From Adiantum capillus-veneris (lineage: Eukaryota > Streptophyta > Polypodiopsida > Polypodiales > Pteridaceae): a stretch of DNA of 62,000 bases. Position numbers and translations under genes: made by a program. Below are positions 11,696 to 23,390 of the stretch, piece after piece. Numbering within the stretch: position 1 is the stretch's first letter; the number at the start of each line of letters is the position of its first letter. The notes under the pieces were generated by a model that did not search any database, had not been told where the DNA came from, and saw only the letters and a list, made by a program, of their open reading frames with translations. The stretch covers positions 71,211,410 through 71,273,409 of the forward strand of contig CM043960.1 of assembly GCA_014529385.2 (NCBI GenBank), in the 5' to 3' direction.

Positions 11696-12110
11696 AATTT
11701 TCTATAGTGATCCGGCTCTTTCTCATCCATTGAAGTACGATCATACAAGTGAACCTCCTCCAACTCCCTTGAAATCTATAGCATATCAAACTGTTGAGTA
11801 TCATGTTGCAATGTTTTTGTGCGAGCATTCATATCCCCAAATACAATTACACCACCTTTGCCTTTGAAATAAGCAATGTCCTCTAATCCTTCTTAACCAT
11901 ACATGCTACCCCTCCTTGTCCTCTTCATTGCTTGAAATTCTTTGACCACATCAATGAATGTACATTGTAATTCTCCAAGCCGTTAATCCTTTGTGTATCA
12001 TGCTCCCAAGTTTCAATAAAAAGTACAACATCGGCTTTGCTTTCAATGCCAACCCCTACATTCCATGGGTATCCATTGCAATTCCAAAAGCATATTTTTA
12101 ATTGTAACTT
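11022..12110 (-). pseudogene. LINE ORF2: APE-type endonuclease domain, internally duplicated
   Basis: Motifs appear in order on the minus strand: WNCNGYPWN near 12090-12060, DVVLFIETW near 12020, VIVFGDMNAR near 11850-11825, then VIDYML and SDHRTLCIDL. These are the entry, metal-binding Glu, Asp/Asn and Ser-Asp-His motifs of an APE/EEP nuclease, which nicks the target DNA to prime reverse transcription. Stops and frame changes interrupt the first half. The C-terminal third is present twice in tandem (11347-11763 and 10998-11357), so the Ser-Asp-His motif occurs twice, once as SNHRTLCIDL. Such a protein would probably be misfolded even without the stops. Confidence 0.8.
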
Positions 12111-12389
12111 GGCCTCATAGGTCGCACATCCCTATTTGCTCGAGGGACTGCCTCCTCCTTGGACATGGAGATCTCCTTGTTTTTCTTATTCTTTTCCTTG
12201 CGACACATATTTTGTTGCTTAATAGTGTGATCTTCGCATACAAAACATTTTGTATCTCTCAAATAGGTCAAACTATTATCAAGGATAATCTTTTGTTTGG
12301 TCTCTCGAGCAAGGAGCTCCTTGCTTACCTACTCTATGTGCTCCATAGACCATAACTCCGGACATGTCAAAGGGGGTTTTGAATAAATC

Positions 12390-13012
12390 TTCGTAACAAT
12401 GGCAAGAGAAGGAGGCGTCTAACTTCTCTTTGCAAATTCCATGAATGACAATGTTCTTGTAATGTCGCTCGTTTTCCTTCTACTCCTCCACATCCACATT
12501 CTCAACCTTCTTTGTTTGAGCCATAGCTTGCATGAGCGAGGAATTAAGAACCACATACATCATCCCAAGACTTGTTTGTGCATACATTTTTCATGTCACA
12601 TACATCTGGGATCATGGTGTCAAATTTATCCTCTTTCAATACATGGTCATGCTCTAATTTGCTCATGCGCTCCTTCAAAGCATTCAAGTCCACAAGAGAG
12701 CATTTACATTCCTTGACTTCCTCTTCAAGTTGTGTCAAACATGTTGTTTGCATCTCAAGTGTCCTCTTCAAATCCTCATTCTTAACCACAAGAATCCCTA
12801 GCGTGCCATTCTCCATTGCAAGTGCCTGTAAGTCTTCACCTTATTTGTTTACGGTCTCTTGCAACGATACCAAGTAGGCCATGATCATGGTTTTGATGTC
12901 GTTGGTTGAGTGGTTGTGTTGCTATCTTCACACTTAGCAGATTTTGGCTCAATTTCTACAATGGTTGTGGACCTTGTTGAAGAAGAAGAACCGTTGCGAG
13001 TCTTGGAAGACA
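12390..13012 (-). pseudogene. LINE ORF1-like protein with coiled coil
   Basis: An ATG at 13012 (minus) opens with MSSKTRNGSSSSTRSTTIVE, a Ser/Thr-rich start, and reaches a stop after about 43 codons. A second frame at 12544-12816 gives 90 codons with heptad-like leucines (LEEEVKECKCSLVDLNALKERMSKLEHD), predicted to form a coiled coil. After a frame change, the region to 12390 is still coding-like. The position directly upstream of the endonuclease, with a coiled coil, fits a LINE ORF1 RNA-binding protein. No RRM or CCHC motif is seen, so the assignment rests on position and shape. Confidence 0.55.
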
Positions 13013-13241
13013 TTGTATGTAAAATAAGCGATGAGAGTCAACTTTTTTGAACCTGCTCACTTCAAAAATCCTGCAAGAAACCTCTTCCATAAATTTCGAT
13101 TATTTTTTGTCTTTACATCAATACATAGGGGGTGTCGTGCTCTTCGATTGAGGCTATAGATCACCCAAATCGGAAATTGGATGAAGAAGTTATGATCAAA
13201 AGAGTGAATTGTTGTCTACTTAGTAAAAAAAAAGGCTACAC

Positions 13242-13242
<1 letters not shown>

Positions 13243-13283
<41 letters not shown>

Positions 13284-13414
13284 AGGAGGAGGGGGGGGGG
13301 GGGGGGGGAGGTTAGATAAGACAGTATGGAGAGACATGGAGATGGATAAATGGAGACAATTTTCAATACATACAAAGATAGAGGGAGGTAGAGAGAGCGA
13401 GAGCGAGAGATGAG

Positions 13415-13472
<58 letters not shown>
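13243..13472. repeat. (GA)n arrays and a G18 tract
   Basis: GA arrays occupy 13243-13280 and 13418-13472. A run of about 18 G residues sits at 13291-13308, directly after a GGGAGGAGG transition. ORFs across these arrays are repeat artefacts. Confidence 0.95.
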
Positions 13473-13475
<3 letters not shown>

Positions 13476-13920
13476 GGGAGTTGGAAGTTGGTAGTGCAAT
13501 GTGGAGGAGCAAGAGGGGTTGTGGTGGCTCAAAAAAAGTGCTACAGTTGTAGTGCTCAAATTATGGAGCGTGCCTGTCTTTTTGGATTGCGGATCGGAGC
13601 TCTACAAAGCAAGTCCATTTATGGGCCAAGTTGACCACATGGGGAACCGTGCCATATGGTGTATTTTGGATCTCGCCAAAGTTCGAGAAGGTAGGGCATA
13701 GTGCATGAAGTAGGCACATGTATGAACCAATAAACATCACTTTGGAAGCCAACCAAGCGGGTTCTTAGGCTGGAAAAACCTTGAAAAATAATTTGAAGCA
13801 TGCAAACCCACATTGGTGAAACCGGAAGAAAAAATAACAGATCAAGAAGTCTTTTTTGAACCACCACAAGAACTAAAAACTAAACCAAGAGCAGTAGTGT
13901 CAGATTTGGAGGAAGATATA

Positions 13921-14030
13921 GAGGAAATCCCTCTAGTCCAAGAAGACTGGCCAACAAAACTACGGAAATGAGTGAGAGGAAATCCCTCTAGTCCAAGAAG
14001 ACTGGCCAACAAAACTACGGAAATGAGTGA
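13921..14030. repeat. Perfect 55-bp tandem duplication
   Basis: Bases 13921-13975 are repeated exactly at 13976-14030 (unit begins gaggaaatccctctagtcca). A 55-base unit changes frame, so it would break any ORF crossing it. Confidence 0.95.
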
Positions 14031-14152
14031 GAAATGCGAATGAGGTAAACATGGAAACACAACCAGCTCCTCTTGAGGAACTATATCTGAGACAATCCTG
14101 TATGGAAAGAGACACTCCCTCTATCCATGGAGATTGAGGAAAAGAATCTTCT

Positions 14153-14990
14153 GTGAGTTCTAAGACCATCTCACTCAAAACTCTACCTTCATATGTGGGC
14201 AAGCATGAGGGACAATCTGTAATATGCAAAAACACCAAACGTCACACACGAAAAAAAACTTTGGATGTAACTAACATACATTCAATCCTGTCCACTCCAG
14301 TAAAATGCACCATAACCATGAGAGAACTGTTGATGAGCATTAAACCTCACTTGTGGATAAATTTGCAAAACAGTTTGGAAAAAATGGGGATCAAAGGATT
14401 AACCATAGAACACATAGGTAAAACATGAAAGAACCATGGGAAAAATAGTCAAGTTTGTCCCAGTAAACAAAGAAGGGGACTATTGTGAAGGAGAAGAAGG
14501 CAATATTGCCTTGCTTGTAGAATATGCAAGGGTCAAATCACTTGGGATACTAGACAGCAAGGATGGAATAGCCATTGCCACAAAGGAACTATGGGAAGCT
14601 TGGGGAAAACGTGCTATTAGAAAGACGTGCATGAAATTGCAACTAGCTGACGGACATGAAGAGAGACCCACAAGCCTACTAGAGGGGTTAATTGTCATTC
14701 TTGTGGATTATACTATGAGCACACCTTTGCTATTGTGAATTTTGGATCCAAGTCTACTTATAGTATTATATTGGGAAGATCGTTTATGAGACAATTACAA
14801 ATGATTCACGATTGGGGCTACAACACCATATATTTGAGACAATCCAAAGTCATAACAAGAAGCAATTGAGCAGATCACTCTTGCAGGGATTTGAATAAGA
14901 TTCCAATCGAGGACGTGGATACTGAATCATTAGCATCAATAGGCACAAAACTCCCTCTCTACTTCTACGATGATACACCCATGTAGATGT
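14153..14990 (+). pseudogene. Degenerate Ty3/gypsy protease region
   Basis: Three frames carry the parts: 14153-14428 (leader with MRELLMSIKPHLW), 14436-14738 (MKLQLADGHEERPTSLLEG) and about 14740-14870 (YSIILGRSFMRQLQMIHDWG). The last two motifs are the flap and the ILGRPFM-type strand of a gypsy retropepsin. Where the catalytic Asp-Ser/Thr-Gly should lie, the sequence reads GILDSKDGIAIATKELWEAW, so the active-site triad is not intact. It leads directly toward the RT at 15416. No CCHC knuckle is seen upstream. Confidence 0.65.
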
Positions 14991-15415
14991 ATGCAGCCTC
15001 CGAACATGATAACCCACATAGGGAAGATTGCATCCTCAAAAGGGACATAAAGGACGATGCCTATATACTTGAACCCTTTCCACAACATTTATTCGAGCCA
15101 TTTGGATGGATGGATATTCTAGAAACAATGGGTGTTTGTGTTAACGAGTCTAAACATATAAAATTTTATGACAACGAGGGGAATAAAATCATACCCAATC
15201 AAATGATTTTTGTACACAGAAAGGGATTAACCAATAGTGAAAACCAAAGTACATTGGAAAATGTGTGATGAAACACAACAAGAAATACCTTTGAGGAGAA
15301 TAAGGGATGAAATTTTGGTAAGACCTGACCAACTTATTGAGAACAACAATTACAATGCAATGGATGGTTATGAGGAAAAAGAAATCACCATGAGAGATAT
15401 TGATTCTAAGAAGGA

Positions 15416-16168
15416 ATGATCATGAGCACAAATGTTAAAAAAACCCGGCAAATTCATCTTTTTTTATTTCCCAGGCCAAAAGAGGAATCGTGTGTAAATC
15501 TCAAAAAGTTGAACGCTGCTACCATAAGAGACAAATATCCCCTTCCCACAACTGAACATGTGTTAGAGAGGGAAGCAAGAAAAGAAGCTTATAGATTCCT
15601 AGTTGAGTTTTTAGGATACAACCAATTGGCCATCCATCCTGGGGATCAACACAAAATAATCTTCGCAACTCAAAATAGTCTTCGCAACCGAGTGGGGGAG
15701 TTTTGCCTATTGGGTTATGGCATTTGGGTTAATCAATGCACTAACTACCTTCCAAAGATTAATAAGTCACACATTCAAAGAATAATTGAGACTATTTATT
15801 GAGGTATATATGGATGATCTGTGCGTCCATTCCTCATAAGGGAAGATCACTTTGAGCACCTCAAGAAGGTTTTTGAGAAATGCCGCTTGTATTCGATTTG
15901 CTTAAATCTTGAGAAGTGTGTATTTATGGTTAAGCAAGGGAAAATTCTTGGACACATTGTATCCAAGAAAGGGATTTCTAGAGATCTTGAAAAGATTAGA
16001 GCCATTAGTCAACTAGGCACGCCAACCACATTTAGGGAAGTGAAAGCATTCATGGGACACTGTGGATATTACCGACGATTCATGTACATGTATGCTATAG
16101 TAGCCAAGCCTCTATACGCCTTAATCACAAGTGTTGTGTGGACGGATGAGTGCAAGGAATCTTTCTAG
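15416..16168 (+). pseudogene. Degenerate Ty3/gypsy reverse transcriptase
   Basis: The fingers motif CVNLKKLNAATIRDKYPLP lies at about 15490-15550, followed by VEFLGYNQLAIHPGDQHK. The middle of the palm (around 15690-15800) is frameshifted. YMDDLCVHSS can be read at about 15808-15837, just before the next frame, which supplies EDHFEHLKKVFEKCR, KQGKILGHIVSKKGI and FMGHCGYYRRFMYMYA. All standard RT blocks are therefore recognisable in order, but in at least two frames. The enzyme would copy the element's RNA into DNA if intact; it is clearly dead. Confidence 0.85.
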
Positions 16169-16201
16169 AAGCTAAAAATAGCTTTGATATTTGCACTTAT
16201 A

Positions 16202-16660
16202 CTAAAGGCACCAAACTAGAATAATATATTCCATGTACACATAGATGCATCTAATTTTTCCTTTGGCTGTATCTTGGCTCAACCAGCAAAGGAAAATATG
16301 GACTTTGCTATAAGTTATGTAAGTAGACAATTGAACACCGCAAAGAAGAACTACACAACAACTAAATGAGAGGGATTGGGAATGACATATGTTGTTAAGA
16401 ATTTTTGTCATTATTTGCTAGCAAACAAGTTTGTATTCCTTGTAGACCACCAAGCCCTTCTCCACTTGGTCAATAAACCCTACAATATTGGAAGAATTGT
16501 TAGGTGGTTTATCATTCTACTTGAATTTGACTTCACAGTTGTTGTCAAAAAGGGGACCACACATGTGTGGGTAGACCATATGTCTAGGATAAACAATGGA
16601 GAAAAACCTATGGGGATAGATGATGACCTTCCTGATGCATGACCTTCCTGATGCATATCT
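16202..16660 (+). pseudogene. Degenerate Ty3/gypsy RNase H
   Basis: The plus strand reads VHIDASNFSFGCILAQPA, then YVSRQLNTAKKNY, then after a TGA FCHYLLANKFVFLVDHQALL. These correspond to the catalytic Asp segment, the Glu-bearing strand and the DHxAL block of a retroelement RNase H. The Glu segment coincides with the stop region near 16366. A 16-base perfect tandem duplication (16625-16640 and 16641-16656, gaccttcctgatgcat) follows the domain. Confidence 0.8.
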
Positions 16661-17039
16661 ATTCTCAGTAGAAGCCATACTTAGGTAATTGAAACAGATA
16701 GCATCTGTCGTGACTATAGCACAAATGGATTTTGACATTCCTTGCCGCTTACACCAAAACTAATTAGACAGACTACTATGTACCAGCTATTGATTGGAAG
16801 GTTATATTGGAAAAAAGGCTATATTGAAAAACACTGGAGGAAGTTCTACTCTTGTGGACTGAACCGCATAAACAAATTGGGTATCTAACCTAAGCTCACA
16901 AAACCGTAGTGGGATTGCATTATACGAGAGATCAAATAGTGGAGAGACTAAAGTGGTTATGAGTCTATTGGCCAACAATGGAAAGGGATGCGACAACGTA
17001 TGTAGAAACTTGCAAATGATGTCAACAGAGGGAACCCAT

Positions 17040-18489
17040 TCCACATGTAACTCTGTATCAATTGACAGCCACACCCTCATGGAGTAAACAATTGGTAGAA
17101 TTAACATCGAGGAGGATGTTTCGAGAGAATATGAACAAGAGACAGAAACTTACAATCAAATAGAAGCCCATAACTATACTTTGATTGGTGGACAATTGTA
17201 TAAACCGGGGGAAGATTAAAATCTGCAAATTTGTGCCCATGAAATGGAATATCTTCTAATTTTGGAACAAGCACATGCTGGATTAGTAGGGGGACACTTT
17301 GTAATGGAAACAACCGTATGATCGATAATGGCAGCAGGAATATGGTGGCCCACCTTACATTCGAATACCAAAGAATTTGTTAGAAATAGTTATGTATGTC
17401 AAAGGGCACACATACCACAAAGAAGAGACAATATGCCACTTAGGCCAATGATGGGTGCACGGGTTTTTGCAAAGTGGGAATTGACTTTGTTGTTCCAATT
17501 CATCCACCGACTTATAGAACATAGGCACAATACATTATAGTTGCCACATATTATTTGACAAAATGGGCAAAAGCGAGGGCAACTTAGAAATAATGACGCA
17601 AGAACCACTGCACAATCCTTATACAAAAATGTGTTTACAAGATATGGGCTACCAATTGAAATTGTGAGTGATAGCGGACACACTTTTTGAACAAAGTAAT
17701 GGATGAATTCATGATCATACATAACAAATCTGCCCCATATCACTCACAAGCTAATGGCCAAGCGGAACACACCAATAAAATCTCGAGCCAAGTTTCTAGT
17801 ACGGGACGTATTGACTTGGAGATGCATTTGCACTCAGCTCTATGGCCTTACAGAGTGGCATACAAAATTGCGTTAAACATGACACCATTCAATCTAGTCT
17901 TTGGGCTAGACACAATACTTCCTATGGAATTTTTCTTCCTACCTTACGTATAGCTCAAACACTTAAGTGGAATGTGCATGGAAAGTCAGATAGATTAGAA
18001 GAACTTGAACAAGTGGATGAGCAGAGGTTAGCAACCATAGCCCATATTTATGCTCAAAAGAGGAAACAAAAGTAGTTCTTTGACACTAAAATTCTCTCCA
18101 AGAAGTTTAAAAAGGGGGATCTTGTCTTAGTATAATCATTGAAACAACATGTTCCTAAGTTCAAGAAAAGAAATGGACCATTTGTAATTGAAGACCCTAG
18201 TGGAGCAGTCAAATTGGCAAACTTAGATGGAGATGTCATGCCTAATGGGATTAGTGGGTGTAGATTAAGAAAACATTATATGCCACTAATCAATGAGATG
18301 TTAAGCATAATACATTCTGTCAAAGAGTGTAAATTAAGGAAACAACAAGTGATTGATCAAGTGCAAGAGGTTGAATTTGTATCCTTAAATGCAAACAGCA
18401 AATGCAACAACAGCCTCTACCACTCACAGCAATGGAACTCCAACCCATGGATGACACATTACAAGAGGGGATGGATGTTTGAATCTTAG
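17040..18489 (+). pseudogene. Degenerate Ty3/gypsy integrase
   Basis: The zinc-binding part reads HAGLVGGHFVMETT, GIWWPTLHSNTKEF and YVCQRAHIPQRR. In it the first Cys of the usual C-x2-C is replaced (SYVCQRA). The core follows in changing frames: YIIVATYYLTKWAKARA near 17530-17580, then YGLPIEIVSDSGH and APYHSQANGQAEHTNKI, which carry the second Asp and the Glu. The C-terminal part (17842-18489) ends with a PFVIEDPSGAVKLANLDGD strand like the C-terminal beta domain. There is no chromodomain. At least five frame breaks are present. Confidence 0.75.
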
Positions 18490-18700
18490 TCAGATCATCC
18501 ACAAGATATGAAGAAAGGGCATTAATAGATACATGTGCAAGAGCGAATGCGATCAAATATGCAACCTTTCATAGGATGAAAATAGAGGAGATAGAACCAT
18601 GTCAAATGTGCCTTCAAACGGCAAATCAATCCCTCTCCTAAGCACTGGTCAAGGCAAACATAGGTATCCAAATTTAAGATATTCCCTGTAAGCATCTATT
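18486..18700 (+). pseudogene. Possible second retropepsin fragment
   Basis: In one frame the strand reads STRYEERALIDTCARANAIK, then MKIEEIEPCQMCLQTANQSL. The string ALIDTCARANAI resembles a retropepsin active site (ALIDTGA-type) with the Gly changed to Cys, and LQTANQSL resembles the flap lead-in. It lies after the integrase, where no protease is expected. It may belong to a different, truncated element. Confidence 0.35.
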
Positions 18701-18974
18701 CTACATTTTGCAAAACAATCAACTTTCTCAGAAAATTATCCTTGGCACTCCTTGGATAAGAACATAAAATGCTATACCAGATTCGCAAGAAAATTTCTTA
18801 AAGGTAACCACACTCTGGAAGGTCATAGCACATTATCGTTTTGTCAGGACGTATTTTTTTGGCAATCATTTTTTGACGAGTGCTTTTTTGGAATTCAACG
18901 AGCAGATTCCAAGAAGATTCTTTCCTACCTTCTCAAGTTTCTTCTCTCTCGTGATCCTCCGTCGGCCTCTTTCC

Positions 18975-18975
<1 letters not shown>

Positions 18976-19013
<38 letters not shown>

Positions 19014-19109
19014 GTGTGTATGTGCTTTGTCAATGGTTGTATGTGTGTTAAAAGTAGTAAATGGTTCTATCATTATACCACCCAAGCTTCTTCTTCTCCA
19101 TCATCATCC

Positions 19110-19174
<65 letters not shown>
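18976..19174. repeat. Two (CT)n microsatellites
   Basis: CT arrays occupy 18976-19009 and 19112-19174. Serine-leucine ORFs across them are artefacts. No gene is seen from 18701 to 19371. Confidence 0.95.
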
Positions 19175-19178
<4 letters not shown>

Positions 19179-19371
19179 TAATGAAATTCGATTTTGAACA
19201 ACATTTATTAAAGACTACAGGAAAAAAACCACAGACTGATATTAAAAGGGTTTAAAGTACACAACTAAAACAACAACAACTAGAATAAGATATATACATA
19301 AAAAAACAATACAATATGCTAATATGGTGTCAAGGCCTTATTTCTCTAACATTAACAAAGAAAGGTGAGAT

Positions 19372-19791
19372 CTAGTTGTTGTTGTTGTTGTTGGCTCCAC
19401 TGACTATTTCTTGCATAACAATGTACGCCATCCACACTTCTACCCAAGCCTCCACATGTCGTTCGAAGGATGCATACTCCTGTGGGGTGCGAAAACCATG
19501 TTCCCCCCAAATCATATTTTCATTGTTGGCTAGTGTGGCAACTTGATCGATATCCCCTTTGGTTGGATGTGCATTGAAATCAAGGTTTTGCATGGCATTG
19601 AATATTGAGCTTGTGGCCTCATTGACCGCATGGAGAGCGTCCGTGTAGTTGTGTGCACTATGAGCTGTGCATACAACACTCATAGCATGTACACCATTGA
19701 GAATGTAATTGGCGTGCACATTGTTGATGGGGTCAATACGAGGAGGGGGTTGAATAAGATGATCGCTTTGTCCGTGATTTTCCCTAGGCAT
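19372..19791 (-). CDS. Unrecognised 139-codon ORF ending in poly-Asn
   Basis: The minus strand has an uninterrupted ORF from ATG (19791) to TAG. The product starts MPRENHGQSDHLIQPPPRID, has a helical middle (YTDALHAVNEATSSIFNAMQ) and a C-terminal helix rich in Trp and Val. It ends in six Asn encoded by a GTT/AAC repeat. I recognise no family. It sits beside the proline-rich 3' end of the split minus-strand gene (20170 onward) on the same strand, so it could be a neighbouring gene or a terminal exon. It is one of the few unbroken ORFs here, which gives it modest weight. Confidence 0.4.
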   Translation of the reverse strand: MPRENHGQSDHLIQPPPRIDPINNVHANYILNGVHAMSVVCTAHSAHNYTDALHAVNEATSSIFNAMQNLDFNAHPTKGDIDQVATLANNENMIWGEHGFRTPQEYASFERHVEAWVEVWMAYIVMQEIVSGANNNNNN

Positions 19792-20169
19792 GGTAAATAT
19801 GGGAATGAGAGAAAACTAAAGGAATAATTTTAGAAAATAGATACTTAATTAGTGTGACTTGCACATGAATGAATGATTGAAACTAGTGTTCTTTTGTCTA
19901 TTTAATAAAAAACCCAAGCGTCTTTACTTCAAAGGTCATTTGCACCACGTCCTTCGTAATATTTTTACATAAAATATTACGAAGAAAAAAAACTCACTAA
20001 AAGATTAACCATCATCGATTGACTTGCCTTCAAAAATTAAACATAGCTACAAAAAAAAATACATAGTGGCAAACACATAGACATAGTATGACCAACCAAT
20101 AAGTTTTTGTGTGCCATTACATAGATAATAAGTTAATGTGGAGTAATCAATACAAGTTGGGATTTAGGT

Positions 20170-22640
20170 TTTCGGTGGATGCAAATCTTGTGGGGGTTGC
20201 ACTACTGGGGTGTGTGCAGGTGAGGGCCACATGGGCAGTGTGGGAAATAGTGGCCGACAGAGTGGTTGACCATAGCTTGGCCAACTTGGAACTATGGTTG
20301 AAGGTCTACTTGGAGGAGGAACATATGGCACAACCAACTCTTGGCGATGTCGTAAAGGAGACGGGGGTGGTTGTGACTATGCTCTACATGATATCTCGCC
20401 CACACGAAAAGTCGCTCCTAGACTAGTAGGAAGCCGATGCTATGGTTGAGTCAAAAATAATTTCTTGTCTCGGTCAATGCTGATGTAATGTTGTTGAAGA
20501 TGCTTGCACTCCATTGCCAAGCCCATCACAACCTGCAAGACTATCCAAAACTGCATCCCCAACCTTTGGGAAGGTACCCAATAACCACTTGTTCACAAAA
20601 GCATAAACATTAGCAGACATTTCAATGGTACATTAACACACTAGTTCAATGGCAAAAACCGAGCATAAAACTGCCCTCAACTTACCAGGCAAAGAACTCA
20701 CTCTTCTCCACTCTAGGCCAAAATGGTGCTCCAAGGGCATCTAGTGTCCATGGCAAGTCACGTAGTGGCTCTCAGATCATGTCACAATCAAACTTAAACC
20801 CATCGTTGTCAACTGCCACATCTCTTGCTTGACAATCATATAGTGGAATCACTGGAAGGCCTTCAATTTTACGTGTGAATATGACCAGCAATAAGGTCGC
20901 GACCTAGAATATGGGTACTTCAAAAAAAAAAAGAACACCAATATCTACCAACTATGAAATTCATGGAGAAATGGTTGAGAACTTACTGGATCCGTGAAGT
21001 CATCTATCATAGCATATGCGTGTCACACCATCGGGGGAAAAATGGTGCAAAGATGTTAAAAATTGTGCAAGAGGGCCTCCTTGGTGATGAGTGCCAAGTG
21101 GTCTGCTCGGCTCCCCATGACTATTGTACCATCCGATAGTAAAAACTCTGTAGCCAAGGTGAACACACTAGTAATGAGCTCAACCAGGAATGCATTCCAT
21201 TGGGGTATGCCACCATCAAGTTTGCAATGTGTGGGAAGGTCTGCCCACACAAGTCACACCCCTCCAAGACACTGATTAGGCTCCATTTTACCGGAGTGTG
21301 AGAGAGATCCAATCAAATCTTGGATCACTCAAAGGCTCCTTCAATACATAAATACCATGCAAAAGAAGATTGAGTGAGTGCTTATCAAGTTCAAAGTGGA
21401 TGCCAAAGTGTCATAAACTCACTCCAAAGAAATATTTGGATCCATGATGTGAGCCAAAACTGTGCCAAACACAAAATTTAATGAAATGTTAGGTACCACA
21501 ATTTTGTTGTTGTCAAAAATATCATTTATTTGTGGTGGCATTTTTTACCTAGTGGAAAGGACTCAAGTGGTTCAAGTGGCCGAATAGAAACAAGGTGGCT
21601 ATCCTTGCTTGATTAATAACAATGGATATGTTTCGCTTGGGATCCCGAGATCTCGAACCTTGGGAAGGACTAGATCTCCGTGACTCCAAGTGACGTTCGG
21701 AATCACCTCTAACCCGCCACCTTCATGCTTGCTCCTTTCGCTTTGACACTCCTCCGAGAACTCTAAAAAATTGCTAATGATTGGTTGTCCTCTCTTCTTA
21801 CCTTGTTTAGGTTTGTCACTTGGTCGTGCTAGGAAAAATGGCATCGGTGAAAGGCTGATTGATGGTGACACTTTCACTTTTGCCCTTACCCTTAACCTTC
21901 TTGTGCAATGCTGCAAGTCCAAAAAAAGGTGAGGACACTATAGCAAACTAAACACATTAGTTGAACAAGAAAAACATTACTTACCATTGTATGCTTAAAC
22001 ATGTCTTCAGGAAATTTTCCATCCGCATAGTCCAAAAACCATGGCCCCAGTCTCTCCATGTTTCCTTACCATGGAGCTTCTGTATCCAATCATCAGGATA
22101 GAAACCACTCTCCTCTCTCTCAGACTCCACCCACACATTGCTGGGATGCTCAGGGTGTGGACTGTGAAGACCTATCTAAAGGGTGCCCAACCACCATCTA
22201 TAAAAAACAAGAGGAATAACTCCACCATTCAAAACACACTATTTTAATATTGTATAGTTCAATATCTATATAGAAAGCGTCAGACAGTACAAGAGAAATT
22301 CATTTGCTCCTCTGTGTTGTGTGTGGCTCGTATGGTTTGCTTCCACCAGACAAAAGCCTTGTCAAAGTGCTTTTGTCAAAAAGACTGTAGTGCCTCACCA
22401 CATGCCACAATCACATGTGGCGCGCGCATGTAGTTTTTTTAACGTGGAGTTCTTGGCCTCTATCTTCTCGGCCACACTCAATAGATCCATGCACATTAAG
22501 TATTAGTAATGTGGAAATACTAGATAAGACCCCAAGCTCTAGTGTTAGTACGCTCACTTTTCAAGCTGCCACCAATATACGTGCATTCTCAACCATTGTG
22601 AAAAGGGTTTCTTCTGCATCGGAATAGATGCCTCCACTAA
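20170..22640 (-). pseudogene. 3' part of an unrecognised intron-containing gene
   Basis: The minus strand carries several coding-like blocks in changing frames. These are 21922-21599 (107 codons, KPKQGKKRGQPIISNFLEF), about 21560-21060 (VVPNISLNFVFGTVLAHIMD; WADLPTHCKLDGGIPQWNAF; DGTIVMGSRADHLALITKEA), about 20890-20690 (IFTRKIEGLPVIPLYDCQAR; LGAPFWPRVEKSEFFAW), about 20610-20490, and a proline-rich tail to about 20170. A donor-like GTAAGT follows LGAPFWPRVEKSEFFAW, at about 20687-20682. The protein family is not recognised. Stops within blocks show decay or wrong exon limits. Confidence 0.4.
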
Positions 22641-22760
22641 CGACACATCACCCTTGGTCAATATATCGATCACGCGATATTTTTTGCAATTTATCATTGG
22701 ATACCATTCTTATTAAATTAAGGAGAATAAACAGTGCTTTCAAAAGCAGATAATACTTAC

Positions 22761-23270
22761 TCCGAATGACTAATCCGTACCCATGCAACCTCGAAGACTT
22801 TGAAGGGGATCATTTTGCAACCCCTCTCTCCCCAACCCACAAAAGAGATGCATTTTTGGAAAAAATCTATTCCAGTCACGAGATTGGCTATGAATGCTAT
22901 CTCTAGTCTCTTTTGCACAAAAGAATTCTCGATCTCTTTCACAATCAAATCATAGCTTGCCTTGTAATCATCTTCGTGCATGTGGTACTCTCTACTCCCC
23001 TAAACTAGTAAATTTTGTGTTTTTAGCCAATACATTGCATCGAACTCTTCCTGCAATACAAATCGCCAAATCAAACTAATTTCCAAGAAAAACCCCATGT
23101 ACTTACCTAATGCATGTGTATTATAAATTGAGAATTACCTTCCAGTGTAGTTGTGCTAGCAAAGATATAGGTAGTCTAAGCCATTTAGAATGCTTCATTG
23201 CCATCCCACAAAGTGCCCTATAAAATTTTGCCATATCTTCTTCATTGAATTTGTGTCCTTATAAGGAATA
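22761..23270 (-). pseudogene. Middle exons of the unrecognised minus-strand gene
   Basis: Two adjacent coding blocks are joined by a plausible short intron. The upstream block (about 23270-23140) reads FNEEDMAKFYRALCGMAMKH and ends before GTAATT. The acceptor TTGTATTGCAG ends at 23053. The next block (23052-22761) reads EEFDAMYWLKTQNLLV, a TAG, then YKASYDLIVKEIENSFVQKR and IAFIANLVTGIDFFQKCISF, and ends before GTAAGT (22760-22755). The acceptor and donor matching a frame change argue for a real spliced gene. The single TAG and the lack of a known domain leave its status open. Confidence 0.45.
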
Positions 23271-23390
23271 AGTCCGCAAGCGCTAATTTTTGCATCATAA
23301 ATATGTTGTGCGCAATGGCGTGCAGCACATGGACTAGCGTCACCCTATTTTCTAACGAAACATTATATTAACAGTTAATAATATCAAGTG

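Larger units (their letters stand above)
13013..14152. other. Non-coding spacer between LINE and gypsy relic
   Basis: Apart from the GA/G arrays and the 55-base duplication at 13921-14030, no gene is recognisable. The part after 13880 may be decayed leader or gag sequence of the gypsy relic that follows. Confidence 0.5.
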
